Shown one piece after another: positions 46,393 to 59,300 of a stretch of 64,000 bases of DNA. The DNA lies in contig CM053329.1 of assembly GCA_028583605.1 (NCBI GenBank), positions 17,425,955-17,489,954 of the forward strand, in the 5' to 3' direction. The notes beneath the pieces were generated by a model that was not told the DNA's origin, ran no database searches, and saw only the letters and a program-made list of their open reading frames with translations. Source of the stretch: Dastarcus helophoroides (Eukaryota > Arthropoda > Insecta > Coleoptera > Bothrideridae). Position 1 is the stretch's first letter; the number at the start of each line of letters is the position of its first letter. Made by a program: the position numbers and the translations under genes.

Positions 46393-48930
46393 AAAACTAT
46401 GTTGAAATTACGAGAAAAAGATCAAAATTTCTAGAAACTATTCAAATTTTTCAAGAGAAAGTTCAATTTCAAGAAAAATACAGAAATTTTGAGAATAATA
46501 GTAATTTCGAAAAAAAAATTTTGAAAAATTTTCATGGAAAAAAAATCTTAATACACCCTATTAAAATTAAAAATCTAACAACTCGAAAAATGTCCAAAAT
46601 TCGTTAAAAAGTCAAAAATTTTGAAGTTAACATTTTTAAAAGGTCAAAATTTGCTAAATAAGCGGATATTTTTAAATCGAATTCTACAGAGAACAGGGGG
46701 AAATACATTTTGGAAACAAAACATTTTAGGAAAAAGTCGAAACCCTTAAAAAAATTTAAATTTTTCAAGTCAACATTTTCAAAAAGTCAAAATTTGCTAA
46801 ATAAGCGGATATTTTCAAAAAAGTCTAATTCTATAGAGAACAGGGGGAAATACATTTTGGAAACACAACATTTTAAGAAAAAGACGCAAACTTAAAAAAA
46901 ATTGAAATTTTTAAAAGTTACAAAAAATTTAAAATTTTGAGAACCGAAATGAAAAAAAAAACAATTTTTGGGAAAGTGAAAATATCTGAGAAATAGGCCA
47001 AAATTTTCAAAAAGAAAACTATAATTTGTCGAAATGTTTAAAAAACACGAATTTTTTTTTAAAAATTCGAAGTATTTTAAATAAAGGACAATTATTTAAA
47101 AAGGTCGATTTTTAAAAAGTTGAAATTTTGAAAACTTTTATCTAGATATTCAGTTTGTCAAAAAAAAAGAAATATCTCAATTAAAAAAATATATTAAAAT
47201 TTTCAAAAGGGGAATGAAATTTTCAAAAAAGAGTTTCTTATTCATTTTTGATTTCAGAGGACAAGATTTGTATGTCAATTTAAAAAAAAATGTCCAAATT
47301 TTCATAAAGAAGACATACGCCAAAAATGGATTGAAATTTTCAAGAAAATTGATAAATTTGAAATAAACAGAATTTTTACAAAAATTGCAAATTATGAGAA
47401 AAAGTAAAAATTAAAGAAAATCCTTAGTTAAAAGAAATCGATAATTTCAAAAAGTAGCTTTTGTGAAGCAAAGAAATTCCGAAGCTTGAAAAAATTCAAA
47501 TATTTCAAAAATAAACTAGAAATATTAGAACACGTCGTAAAGTTAAAAAAAAAGCAGAAACGAAAAAAATTTGAAATTTTCAAAAAGGCAGAATTTTCCA
47601 AAAAATATGGACAAATATTGAAATACCTAAGATGTCAACATTTTCATAAAAAAATCAAAATGGTCAAAAATGATCATAGTTTTGAAGATAAAAGCAAAAT
47701 CTATTGCAGGTTATGTGAAAAAGGCAAAGTTTAACATAAACTCAAAGTAAAAGAGGTCGAAATGAAGCGGTTTGTTACAAAGTAAGGACCAAATTTAAAA
47801 AAAAGACGTTTTTTTTTTAATAAAAACTAAAAATTCTTGAACATGTCTAAATGTTGAAAAAAGTTGACGTATTAAAAAAAAACGAAATTTTCATTTAAAG
47901 AGAAAATTTGGTAATTTTTTAAAAAAAGATATAAATTTTGAAAATGGTTGGTGAACTGCTTAATTAGTTGATATTTTCAAATAAATATCGAGATCACAAA
48001 CAAAATGGAATGTTTTATAAAAAGTTGAAGATTTTTCAAGAAATATTGAAATATTCAAAAAATAACTTCAGAAGAAAATAATTATAATTAAAACAAATAG
48101 ATTTCCAAAAAAAACTCACGATTTTTGCAAAATACGTTGGAATTTCAAGAAAAAGATCGAAATTTCTAGAAACTATTTCAATTTTTCAAGAGAAAGTTCA
48201 ATTTTAAGAAAAATACTAAAGAATGAGGATAAAATAGTAATTTCGAAAAAAGAATTTCGAAAAATTTTCATGGAAAAAAATCTTAGTACACCCCATTCAA
48301 ATTAAAAATCTAACAACTCGAAAAAAGTTTTAATTTCGAAAAAAAAAAGTCAAAAATTTTAAAGTTCTAATTCTGTGAAAAGACGTCATTTTTAAAAGCA
48401 GTCAAATTTTTAGAAAGACAAATCGCAATTTCAAAAAAAAGTTTTTAAAATTTAAAAAAGTTTTTAAAATTTAACATTCAGTAAAGACGCCGAATTTACA
48501 AGAAGTCTTTTTCTCGAAATTCCCAAAAAATTGTTCTCGTAATTTTTAGTAACACTTCTTTGTAATTTTGCAATAAATCAACGGTTTTTGAAACAAAAGT
48601 TCAAAAGGAGGCTTTTAGAAATAAAATCGAAATTTCGAAAACGACAAATTTTGAGAAAAGGGCGAATTTTAGGAAAATGACTATTTTAAAAAAGAAAAGT
48701 CAACATTTTGAAAAAAGAAAGACCTATTTACCAGAGAAAAATGTCCAAAATTCAAAAAAAAGTCAAAAATTTGAAAGTTTTAATTCTGTGAAAAGACGCC
48801 AGAAAAGTCGAATTTTTTTTTTGTAATTTTTGTCCCTTTGTAAAAATTTTATATTTCCAAAAAAGGATACTTTTTTATTAGAAGATCGACCAGATTTCGA
48901 GGAAAAGTCAAATTTTAATAAACAAGCTGA
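46393..48930. repeat. Degenerate A-rich repeat field, block 4
   Basis: The same texture as the other blocks. TTTGCTAAATAAGCGGATAT plus GAACAGGGGGAAATACATTT occurs twice here (near 46645 and 46795) and once at 32866, and 46770-47480 is the duplicate of 32840-33570. A second internal pair is AGATTTCCAAAAAACTCAC with TTTTCAAGAGAAAGTTCAAT at 46185-46470 and 48098-48205. Lys-rich frames are products of composition. Confidence 0.7.
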
Positions 48931-48939
48931 AATTTAAAA

Positions 48940-49075
48940 ATTGAAATACAAATTTTCCCCCTTGAAATCAAGAAAGATTAAAAAACACAAGATTGCTTAG
49001 AGCAACCCTTTTTTCGATTTTTAATCTATCTTGGTTTCAGGGGCAAGATTTGTATTTCAATTTTTGAAAATAACC
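48940..49075. mobile_element. Family A element lacking the ribozyme
   Basis: An inverted repeat of the family tail (GAAATACAAATTTTCCCCCT with the opposite GGGGCAAGATTTGTATTTC) meets at GCTTAGAGCAACCC. The ribozyme core between the arms is deleted, leaving only part of stem I. Confidence 0.7.
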
Positions 49076-49442
49076 AAGGACCAGTTCGTTTCACCAAAAG
49101 TTGAGATTTTCTGAATTAAAAAAGCCAAAATTTTCAGAAAACGTCGAATTTCGAGAAATGGCAGAATTTCAAAAACGACGAACTTTTGAATAAAAATTCG
49201 AATTTTTTAATGTCACGTTTGTAAAAGAAGCCGAATTTTATAAATAACTGCGAAATTACAAAAAAAAGAAAAATATTGTAAAAAAAAAAAAATTTGAGAA
49301 AAATATGCTTTAAAGGAAGGGATAAATTTTAAAGAAGAAAGGAAATTTTTGGTATAAGTCACCTAGTTGAAAACATATCAATTTTCGGTTTGCTGCATGA
49401 ACCAGGGGGGGGGCAAGCGCTCCAGCTTCGCCTATTCTAGCT

Positions 49443-49777
49443 ATTTATAACTATTAAACTTTATTAACGAACAAAAAACAATATATATTAAAAATTCTAC
49501 AATGTGGACAGACTCTGGATTTTCAATCGGGTACAACAAAAGTCAAGTCAAATCCAAACACAGAAATACGAGTGCTCTAGAAGTACACTCTAAGAGCGCG
49601 AAAATAATGCAAACGCGACCCACACCCACTTGGATAAACACGAGATAAACACGAGCCTCTGTCTTTGATGGCGTGCGGCTCTTACGTTAGTAAAAGCGTC
49701 TCTATTTATTCCCATAAATAGAGTGGCCAAACTATAGACATAGCTAACCCAACCCTTACTTCGTGGAATTCTTTACT
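49443..49777 (+). mobile_element. TATTAAACTTTATTAAC element, copy 1 (335 bp)
   Basis: Begins ATTTATAACTATTAAACTTT, then AATTCTACAATGTGGACAGA, a CTCTAGAAGTACACTCTAAG stretch, GATGGCGTGCGGCTCTTACG, and ends CCCTTACTTCGTGGAATTC. ATAAATAGAG pairs with CTCTATTTAT near 49700, a small hairpin. No coding frame. The family also occurs at 15778, 35191, 49778 and 50132. Confidence 0.85.
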
Positions 49778-50131
49778 ATTTATAACTATTAAACTTTATT
49801 AACGAATAAAAAGCAACATATATTAAAAATTCCACAATGTGGACAGACTCTGGATTTTCAAGTGGGTACAACAAAAGTCAAGTCAAATCCAAACACAAAA
49901 ATACGAGTGCTCTAGAAGTACACTCTAGGAGCGCAAAAATAATGAAAATATGATCCTCACCCTCTCGGATAAACATGAGGTAAACACGAGCCTCTACCTT
50001 TGATGGCGTGCGGCTCTTACGTTAGTAAAAGCGTCTCTATTTATTCCCAATTTGCTGAACTATCCTTGGGCGAGTAAACTATAGCTAAAATAATTTACAT
50101 TTCCAACCCTTACGTCGTGGAATTCTTTAAC
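49778..50131 (+). mobile_element. TATTAAACTTTATTAAC element, copy 2 (354 bp)
   Basis: In direct tandem with copy 1 and highly similar to it, with an alternative stretch near 50050-50090 (TTTGCTGAACTATCCTTGG) before the shared end CCCTTACGTCGTGGAATTC. Confidence 0.85.
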
Positions 50132-50345
50132 ATTTCTAACTATTAAACTGTATTAACGAATAAAAAGCAGCAGATATTAAAAAATCCACAATGTGGCTCG
50201 TATTTATCTCATGTTTATCCAAGAGGGTGATGGTCGTATTTTCATTGTTTTCAGACTCCTAGAGTGTGCTTCTAGAGCATTCGTTTTCCTGCTTGGATTT
50301 GATTTGACTTTTGTTGTACCACTAGAGGGTGTGCTAGTCTGAAGG
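50132..50345. mobile_element. TATTAAACTTTATTAAC element, rearranged copy 3
   Basis: Starts in the forward orientation (ATTTCTAACTATTAAACTGT through CCACAATGTGG), then switches to the reverse complement of the interior (TCATGTTTATCCAAGAGGGT, CTAGAGTGTGCTTCTAGAGC, GATTTGACTTTTGTTGTAC). It therefore shows the same fold-back event as the palindromic copy at 15778. Confidence 0.75.
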
Positions 50346-53300
50346 TTGACAAATCGTTAATCTTCTGATGCTCCTCAATTAAATAGTTAATAAATTTCTA
50401 TTGTCATTAGCTTGGTCTATTGTTTGATTGTTTATGATGTTATTTTTATGTTCATTTTTATTTCATTTAACTGACTTTGAACCCTGATTTCAATTCTTCT
50501 GAATTCTGATTTCAACAAACTGAGCTACATAACAAGTCATAAAATATTTTGATCAGACTTCTGTCAGGTTCGAATTTGGAACCTTGAGTAAATCTTCCAG
50601 ATTTCTGGATACAATTTCAAATTGTTTAAAGGAGGTTTTCTTAAAATAATGATTATTCTGTACGTTCGTTTATTATCCTCGATATAAACTGAACAATAAT
50701 TGGTAAAATAATTGCTTCGAATGATTTCAATTAGATCGTTGTTTCCTTTTATCTTTCGCATTAAGGGGAACAAACAATTTTTTTTTAAATTTTTATTAGC
50801 ACTGTCTGCTTCTTTTAACTTGATTTTTATTTTTAATTATCTAGTCATTTATTTTTGATGGAACGGACTGGTCTTTGGTTATCTTCAAAAATTGAAATAC
50901 AGAACTTGTCCCCTGAAACCAAGAAAAATTAAAAAACACAACAAAGGTTGCTCCTTTGTTGTGTTTTTTAATTTTTCTTGGTTTCAGGGGACAAGTTCTG
51001 TATTTCAATTTTTAGTCATTTATTAATATTTTTACGTTCTCGTTTTGAAAATGTCAATGAAATATCAACGAATTAATATTTTTCGTTCAAAAAAATGAAT
51101 TTTCTAAGAGATGGCATCACCATAGTTAGCTTTATCATTAGAGTTACTGGGAAAATTGTAAAGTAAATTTTGATGTTTAAGTCAATGTATCTGTCTAGAG
51201 TTCAGATGTTTTGATTTTTAAGAGTTTATTTTTTTAATTCTTCCAAAGTTTTCTATTGAACCATAGAAGATGTCTTTTCGTGTCTATGTATTAGCAGAGT
51301 GTATTTTCCATTTCTTTTAAGTTTTTATCAAAGTAGACCTTAACAAGGGGCTGAAGTCAAGGGAGAATGACAGGGTAAATTGTACTTTGTCAAGAGACAG
51401 GTGCAATACTGCCTTTGACCGGTGACAAATCCTGGATGAATGAGAACAGCACATGACTCAGAAGAGGTTCTCTTTTTCTGAATGTATCTCTGCTTTATGC
51501 AGATTTTGTTTCGTATTTTATTGTAATCAATAACTCTTTGTCACCTTCATCGTTTAGGAGTGTCATTACAAAGTAAAAATAAAAATTTTATTTCGAATCA
51601 TATCATTTAGTTATTTTGATTTATATGTGGATACATTTTTTTTCCCATGAGAGTTTCTTGATTCTACCATATAGGTGGGAACGTTTTTTCGTAACATTTT
51701 ATCAGAATGCATGTATAAGTCATATTATTTTTGAGTTTTTATAAAGTGATATTAGAATAATTTAGCCGAAAGCTGAATAATTGTAAGTTTTTAAAATGGT
51801 GGATGCGCCGGATATTTCGAGAAAATCGTTTCTGTAATCTTAGAAATATCTGTGCTGCTCAGATACTTCTTCCCATTAAATAGTATCACCAAGTAACACT
51901 AGTAAGTAAGAAAACTATTTAATTTGAATTATTCATGCTTTCTGGACATTTTTTGAAAAAGATTATTAATTCAATGATTTTAATTTTTTTGGATTTTTGC
52001 TGCCATTTAATAATAGACAGACTTCTGTTTCGTAATAGACGTATTAACTATTAAACCAGTAAGTAATGGGCTTAGTATACCCTGAAAACTTTAGCTTGGG
52101 TTAAATTCAATTGAAATTTAAAAAAAAAATAGTTAAAAAAAAAATTTTGAATGAAGTGTTTTTTCAGGTTTCCTAACTGGAAATATGGAACAGATAAATA
52201 GTTCGTTTGGACTCTAAAAGTATCTTTTTACTCTTTTAAAGCTCTACTAGGAAATTGGATCCTATTTTCTTACTTACTTATTAAAATAAGAAGAATAATT
52301 GACACTTACCACTGAAATGGACAACGGCTACGCAAGATTTGCTCGATATTTTCTCATCTAGCGTATATTAAATCCCCTCGCCCTCTTTTACACATTGCCA
52401 GTTAGTTATAATTACGCGACACGTATTTCGTCAGCTAACTGGCATTTTCGAGCTACTAGTCTATTGCATTAGCAAATGCAGTATCAAACTAATTGATCAA
52501 GTTTTGAATAGATACTGTTGTTATTTTAGGTTAGTAACTATCGCATAAAAGTGCCCTTCAAGGGCGAGTACGACCGCAAACTAACCGCAAATTTCTCTAA
52601 ATTTTGCGGTTTCGTATCTAGCCGCAATCCCAATAACGCCCAAAAGTGAAAACGTTCCGTATTTTTTGCTCGGCAGATGCAATAAAGCCACGCAAGAAGT
52701 TTATGACGCAATAAATATTTTAGATAACAAAGGAGGAAATTTGTACAACACTTTCGGTTTCATATTATATGCAAATTGGCGCGCACAATACAAAGTTATT
52801 TATGAGAGAAAACATTTTTTTTTGTGCGCCTCCTTCTTGCGTTTTTATTGGCGGTCGGGGTCCCGAACATGGAACCCTCTCTATATTTAAAGCCGAATTT
52901 TATGGGTTTATTGGTGTCTTCATTTCGCCTCGGTAATTATAGAGACGAGACGTGCCTGTTTTCGTACAGGGGTGACTCGAAAACCTGAAATTTTATTATC
53001 GACTTAATAAAGATGTGAAATAATATATGGGAATGCCTTCGAGTTGTCTGCCTTCTATCGCAAATTATATACCCGTTGGAATTCTTTGATAAGTTTTCAG
53101 GATAAAGAAACCCGATTTTTTCCCCCTTAATTGGTCCTAAAATGACACAAATTTCTTTATGTTTATGACATTTGTGTCACAATATAGAAGAAATAAAGCA
53201 ATGAACTTTGGAGCAAAACTCTTATTTGATATTCTCCTGAAAGATAGATCAATTTTTCTCTAAATTCAAAAAGTTATTGTCCAAACAGTTTTTTTAACAT

Positions 53301-53560
53301 AGAAGATGAGTAAAAAGTAAATCCTGTGTCTCTAAATTAATTTTTAGCAAAGAGGAAAATTCAATCATGTCAAACATGGAAAAAAAGTTAGTCCTTTTAA
53401 ATTTTTAGACATTCTTTGGGAGCTTGAAAAATTACAGTCAATAACTTGAGTCTATTCATTATTTGCTAAATTACGTTAAATGAAACATCCCTAATTATTC
53501 AATTTTTAAAGAAATTTTTATCAACTTCCTTATATTAAAAAATGTTTTTATCAAAAACTA
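50346..53560. other. Mostly unique AT-rich region
   Basis: No protein family is recognised. The 74-codon frame at 52666-52890 (plus) and the minus-strand frame at 50564-50773 have no defendable features. Sequence at 52350-52960 is somewhat richer in CpG. Structural features are the 61-bp-arm hairpin at 50887-51013 and smaller hairpins at 52396-52444 (TGCCAGTTAG/CTAACTGGCA) and 53143-53179 (TGACACAAAT/ATTTGTGTCA). Confidence 0.45.
50887..51013. mobile_element. Perfect 61-bp-arm hairpin made of family A tails
   Basis: The left arm 50887-50947 and right arm 50953-51013 are exact reverse complements, with loop TTGCT. The arms are the family A tail (AAATACAGAACTTGTCCCCT and onward), and the ribozyme core that should lie in the centre is missing. 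Perfect arms mean a recent event or gene conversion between arms. Just outside the left arm lies GAACGGACTGGTCTTTGG, the family's outer end. Confidence 0.9.
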
Positions 53561-56500
53561 ATAACCATTTCTTTCTGTTTTCAAAACCCCACTTATATTT
53601 GCTCTACGGTCATGATTTTCCTGAATTATTGTTTACCAAATTTAAAAATGACTTTTTTGGTTTTTTTTGTTTTGGGCAAGAATAAATCAACAAAAAATTA
53701 AGAAGGATTAAATTGTCTCGAAGCGTTTTACAAGTAAATCATTGTACAAAAATTATTTTAGACCTTAAACGTTCTTAAAAGTAAGCAAAAATTTACAAAA
53801 ATTATAGAATAAAATTATGGAAAAATTGTTGGTTGATGACTTTCTTATAATAATCTCATAACTGTTTAGGCTAAAAATGTTTCAACTTAGAACTACAAAA
53901 CTAGAAACTTGGAGGTTTAATTTGATGTTTTTCATTTTTCTTTTTGATCACTTTTTTTCGAATTATAGTCTTTTGAAAATCAGTTGCACATTTGGAATTT
54001 TCTAACTTTCTTAAAAGTAAGCAAAAAATTTGGAAAAATTATAGAATAAAATTATGGAAAAATTGTTGGTCTATGACTTTCTTATAATAATCTTAAAACT
54101 GCTTAGGCTAAAAATGTTTCAACTTAGAACTAGAAAACTAGAAACTTGGAGGTTTAATTTGATGTTTTTCATTTTTCTCTTAGATCACTTTTCTTCGAAT
54201 TATAGTCTTATGAAAATCAGCTGAATATTTGGAATTTTTTTGTATTTCTTAGCCTAGCGTATTAAACCAATAGTCCATTTGAAGGTGACAGCTTTTTTGA
54301 ACTCAAATCTAAAAATTAGGAATTTGGAGCTTTAATTTGCTGTATTTTATTTTTTTTTCTATGATCATTTCTCTTTAAGTTACAGTTGTTTGAAAATTAC
54401 ATGCAAATTCAAGGTTATTTTAATGTCATTTCATTTCTAAGCCTAGTTTATTTCGACCTGCCGTTGGTATCGATCGTCTACTAATCATCCGTTCGGGGGA
54501 AATAGCTTCTAAAATTTTTATTGTTCCTGGGGAACTTTCCTCGTTGAACCCAAACTAGAAAACTGGAACCTAGTAGCTTCAATTGTCTTGATTTTATTTT
54601 CCTTATGACCATTTCTTTTCGAGTTACAGCCTTTTAAATCGCACCTGCTATAAAATCATTTTTATGTGGTTTCATTTCTGTGCCTAGTCCACTTTGACCT
54701 GCCGTTGCGGTCTACCGTCTACCGATCGTTCCTTTGAAGGAGATAGCTTCTTAAATGTTTTGTCGTCTCTAAAGGACCAGCTCCTCTGAACTCAAACCAA
54801 CTAGCTTCAATGGTCTGCATTTTATTGTCTCTATGACTATTTTTCTTCGAGTTACAGCCTATTATAAAATCATGTTTGTGTGGTTTCATTTCTGTGCTTG
54901 GTTCGTTTTGACTTATCGTTGCCGTCGACCGTCTACCAATCAACCCTTTAGAGGAGATAGCTTCTTAAATTTTTGTTATTCCTAGAGAACCAGCTTCTTT
55001 GAACTCAAACCAGAAAACTGCAACCTAATAGCTTCGATTGTCTACATTTTAATTTTCCTATGAACATTTCTCTTCGAGTTACAGCCTCTTAAAAAACATC
55101 TACTTTAAAATTATTTGTATATGGTTTTATTTCTAGGCCTAGTCGATTTCGACCTGCTGTTGCCGTCTACCGGCTACCAATCGCCCCTTCGGAGGAGATA
55201 GCTTCCAATTTTTGACGTGACTCGCTACGGAGCTGGTTCCCTAGGGACAACCAGCTCCTTTGAACTCAAACCAACTAGCTTCGATGGTCTGCATTTTATT
55301 GTCTCTATGACCAATTTTCTTCGAGTTACAGCCTTTTAAAACGCACCTATTATAAAATCATGTTTATGTAGTTTCATTTCTGTGCTTGGTTCATTTTGAC
55401 TTACCGTTGCCGTCGACCGTCTACCAATCAACCCTTTAGAGGAGATAGCTTCTTAAATTTTTGTTATTCCTAGAGAACCAGCTTCTTTGAACTCAAACCA
55501 GAAAACTGCAACCTAATAGCTTCAATTGTCTACATTTTAATTTTCCTATGACCATTTCTCTTCGAGTTACAGCCTCTTAAAAAACATCTACTTTAAAATT
55601 ATTTGTATATGGTTTTATTTCTAGGCCTAGTCGATTTCGACCTGCTGTTGCCGTCTACCGGCTACCAATCGCCCCTTCGGAGGAGATAGCTTCCAATTTT
55701 TGACGTGACTCGCTACGGAGCTGGTTCCCTAGGGACAACCAGCTCCTTTGAACTCAAACCAACTAGCTTCGATGGTCTGCATTTTATTGTCTCTATGACC
55801 AATTTTCTTCGAGTTACAGCCTTTTAAAACGCACCTATTATAAAATCATGTTTATGTAGTTTCATTTCTGTGCTTGGTTCATTTTGACTTACCGTTGCCG
55901 TCGACCGTCTACCAATCAACCGTTTAGAGAAGATAGCTTCTTAAATTTTTGTTATTCCTAGAGAACCAGCTTCTTTGAACTCAAACCAGAAAACTGCAAC
56001 CTAATAGCTTCGATTGTCTACATTTTAATTTTCCTATGATCATTTCTCTTCGAGTTACAGCCTCTTAAAAAACATCTACTTTAAAATTATTTGTATATGG
56101 TTTTATTTCTAGGCCTAGTCGATTTCGACCTGCTGTTGCCGTCTACCGGCTACCAATCGCCCCTTCGGAGGAGATAGCTTCTTAAATTTTTGACGTGACT
56201 CGCTACGGAGCTGGTTCCCTAGGGACAACCAGCTCCTTTGAACTCAAACCAACTAGCTTCGATGGTCTGCATTTTATTGTCTCTATGACCAATTTTTCTT
56301 CGAGTTACAGCCTTTTAAAACGCACCTATTATAAAATCATGTTTATGTAGTTTCATTTCTGTGCTTGGTTCATTTTGACTTACCGTTGCCGTCGACCGTC
56401 TACCAATCAACCGTTTAGAGGAGATAGCTTCTTAAATTTTTGTTATTCCTAGAGAACCAGCTTCTTTGAACTCAAACCAGAAAACTGCAACCTAATAGCT

Positions 56501-59300
56501 TCGATTGTCTACATTTTAATTTTCCTATGATCATTTCTCTTCGAGTTACAGCCTCTTAAAAAACATCTACTTTAAAATTATTTGTATATGGTTTTATTTC
56601 TAGGCCTAGTCGATTTCGACCTGCTGTTGCCGTCTACCGGCTACCAATCGCCCCTTCGAAGGAGATAGCTTTTTAAATTTTTGTCGTCTCCGAAGGACCA
56701 GTTTCTTTGAACTCAAACCGGAAAACTAGCTCCAATTGTCAGCATTTTATTTTCCTATGACAACTTCTCTTTGAGTTACTGCCTTTTAAAAAGCACCTAC
56801 TTTAAAATTATTTTTATATGGTTTCATTTCTGTGCCTAGTCCACTTCGACCTGCCGTTGCCGTCTACCGTCTACCGATCGTCCCTTCGGAGGAGATAGCT
56901 TCTTAAATTTTTGTTGCTCCTAGAGAACCAGCTCATTTGAACTAAAAGCAGAAAACTAGTTTCAATTGTCTGCATTTTATTTTTCCTATGACCATTTTTC
57001 TTCGAGTTAGAGCCTTTTTTAAGCATCTACATTAAAATTGTTGTTATATGGTTTTTTTTTCTGTGCCTAGTTTATTTCGCCCTGCCGTTGCCCTCTACCG
57101 TCAACCATCGTCCCTCCGGAGGAGATAGCTCCTTTTGTCGTCAAGTGACACCCTGAAGATGCGCCTAATTTACGTGCTCATGAAGTTTCAGTTTTTTACA
57201 AAATCGTTTTAAGCTATTTTTCTGTTTGGAATTTCTATGAAATTGTTTTTGTTTTCAACAGAATTCTAAGTCAAAGTTATTATACATATATCAAAAACTA
57301 GCAACTAAAACTTGTAGAGAATGCTTTTCGTTTTCAAAACTTTACTTGCACCTCCTCTACGGTTATCATTTGGTTATCAAATTCAAAAACTACTTTTTTG
57401 TTTTGAAAAAGGATAACTCAGCGAAAACTCATTGTACAGGACTCGCAAACAGTTCAAATTAAACACAATTAAATTGTTTAGAGAGCCTTATAATAAGATC
57501 AGTAAAAAATTTATTGACGTCCTTAAACTTTCTTAAAATGAACAAAAATTTAAAAAATCTTTGGTCAATGGTTTTCTTACAATTATTTTAAAACTGCTGA
57601 TGGTAAAAATTTTTTAAGTCAGGATCTGAAACCTAAAAACTTTAGGCTTTAATATGATGTTTTTTGTTTTTCTCTTTAATCACTCTCCTTTGAGTTACAT
57701 ATTTTTGAAAATTGCTTGAAAATTTGAGATTTTTTATGTTCCTTAGCCTAGAATATTTCAATCTGTCCGAACCTCAACCGTTTGTTTCTGCAGAAGCCAG
57801 CTGTTTCTTGAACTTAAACCAGAAAACTAGAACCTTGCAGTTTTAATTTACTGCATTTTATTTTCTCTATGACGATTTTTCTTTGAGTTACATCACTTTA
57901 AAAAACACCTACAAATTTAAGATTATTTTGACTTAGTTTTATTTCTATGCCTGGTATATTTTGACCTGTTGTTGCTGTCTACCGTCTACCGATCGTTCCT
58001 TTGGAAGAGATTTTTTTTGTGTTACAGGCTTTTAAAAATCACTTATAAATTTGAAAGTATTTTTATATGTTTTCAATTTTGTGTCTAGCGCGTTTAGACT
58101 TGCCGTTGCCGTCAATTGTCCACCAATCGTCCCTTCGTAGGAATCAGCTCTTTACATTTTTGTCGTCACGTGACGACCGAGGGAGACCTAATTTTTGTGC
58201 CTAGCGCGTTTAGACCTGCCGTTGCCGTCGATTGTCCACCAATCGTCCTTTCGTTTCTGCAGAAGCCAGCTGCTTCTTAAACTCAAACCAGAAAACTAGA
58301 ACCTTGCAGTTTTAATTTACTGCATTTTATTTTCTCTATGACGATTTTTCTTTGAGTTACATCACTTTAAAGAACACCTACAAATTTAAGATTATTTTGA
58401 CTTAGTTTTATTTCTATGCCTGGTGTATTTTGACCTGTTGTTGCTGTCTACCGTCTACCGATCGTTCCTTTGGAGGAGATAGCTCCTTCTTGTCGTCACT
58501 TAATGCGTTAGGGAGACTAACTCAGCGAAAAATTATTGTACAAGACTTGAAAATCGTTCAAATTAAGAAGGGTTAAATTATTTAGAAGAGTTTTATAGTA
58601 TGATCACTGGAAACAAATTATTGAAATCCTTAAAATATCTTAACAGTAAACAAAAATTTTGAAACATTATTGAACGATAGTTTTCTTATAATTATCCCAA
58701 AACTGTCGGGCTTAAAAAATATTGAAATGAGGATCTAAAAACTAGAAACTTGGAGCTTTAATTTGTCGTTTTTTAGTTTTCTAGTTATTCACTTCTTTTT
58801 GGATTACAGTCTTTTAAAAATCGTCTGACAATTTGAGATTTATTTCATATTTCCTAGCCTAGTGAATTTTCACCTGTTCGACCTTCAATTTATCGTCTCT
58901 TCGAAGAAAACAGCTCCTTGAACTCAAATTTGAAAACTAGAAACTTGGAGCTTTAAATTGCTATGTCTTATTGTTCCCTATGACTATTTTTTTTGTGTTA
59001 CAGGCTTTTAAAAATCACTTATAAATTTGAAAGTATTTTTATATGCTTTCAATTTTTTGTCTAGCGCGTTTAGACTTGCCGTTGCCGTCAATTGTCCACC
59101 AATCGTCCCTTCGTAGGAATCAGCTCTTTACATTTTTGTCGTCACGTGACGACCGAGGGAGACCTAATTTTTGTGCCTAGCGCGTTTAGACCTGCCGTTG
59201 CCGTCGATTGTCCACCAATTGTCCCTTCGTGGGAGAGAGCTCTTTAGATTTTTATCGTCACTTGACGACCGAGGGAGACCTAATTTTTGTGCCTATGAGT
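53560..59300 (+). repeat. Second satellite, ~240-bp monomer
   Basis: Monomers share GAACTCAAACCAGAAAACT, TTTTCCTATGACCATTTCTC, TTCGAGTTACAGCC, TTTCGACCTGCCGTTGCCG, and a TCTACCGATCGTCCCTTCGG stretch followed by AGGAGATAGCTTC. The edges (53560-54500 and 57150-59300) are diverged; for example AAAAGTAAGCAAAAA recurs about 237 bp apart near 53773 and 54010. No relation to the 166-170 bp satellite is seen. GACGTGACTCGC-like and CGTCACGTGACGACC-like insertions occur at the same point in several monomers. Confidence 0.9.
55171..56660 (+). repeat. 488-bp higher-order dimer of the second satellite
   Basis: CGGCTACCAATCGCCCC starts at 55171, 55659, 56147 and 56638 (spacings 488, 488, 491). Units are nearly identical. 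Three of them carry GGAGCTGGTTCCCTAGGGAC followed by AACCAGCTCC, a hairpin with ten-base perfect arms, first at 55227-55256. The flanks outside this block are more diverged, so it is the youngest part of the array. Confidence 0.92.

Larger units (their letters stand above)
45532..49441. mobile_element. Second copy of the CATGGG-ended transposon, right end broken
   Basis: The left end CATGGGTGTAGACAGGATTT matches the left terminus at 41309. The right side reaches CAGGGGGGGGGCAAGCGC and ATTCTAGCTA, matching the right terminus at about 43970-44010, but the last bases (expected CACCTATG) are replaced by TTTATAACTATTAAAC, the start of the next element. The interior is the A-rich texture plus family A hammerhead elements. 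No target duplication can be checked because the right end is lost. Confidence 0.6.

Noticed and set aside
52666..52890. 74-codon plus-strand frame
   Set aside because: No recognisable domain, no supporting neighbour, and low-information composition in its second half.
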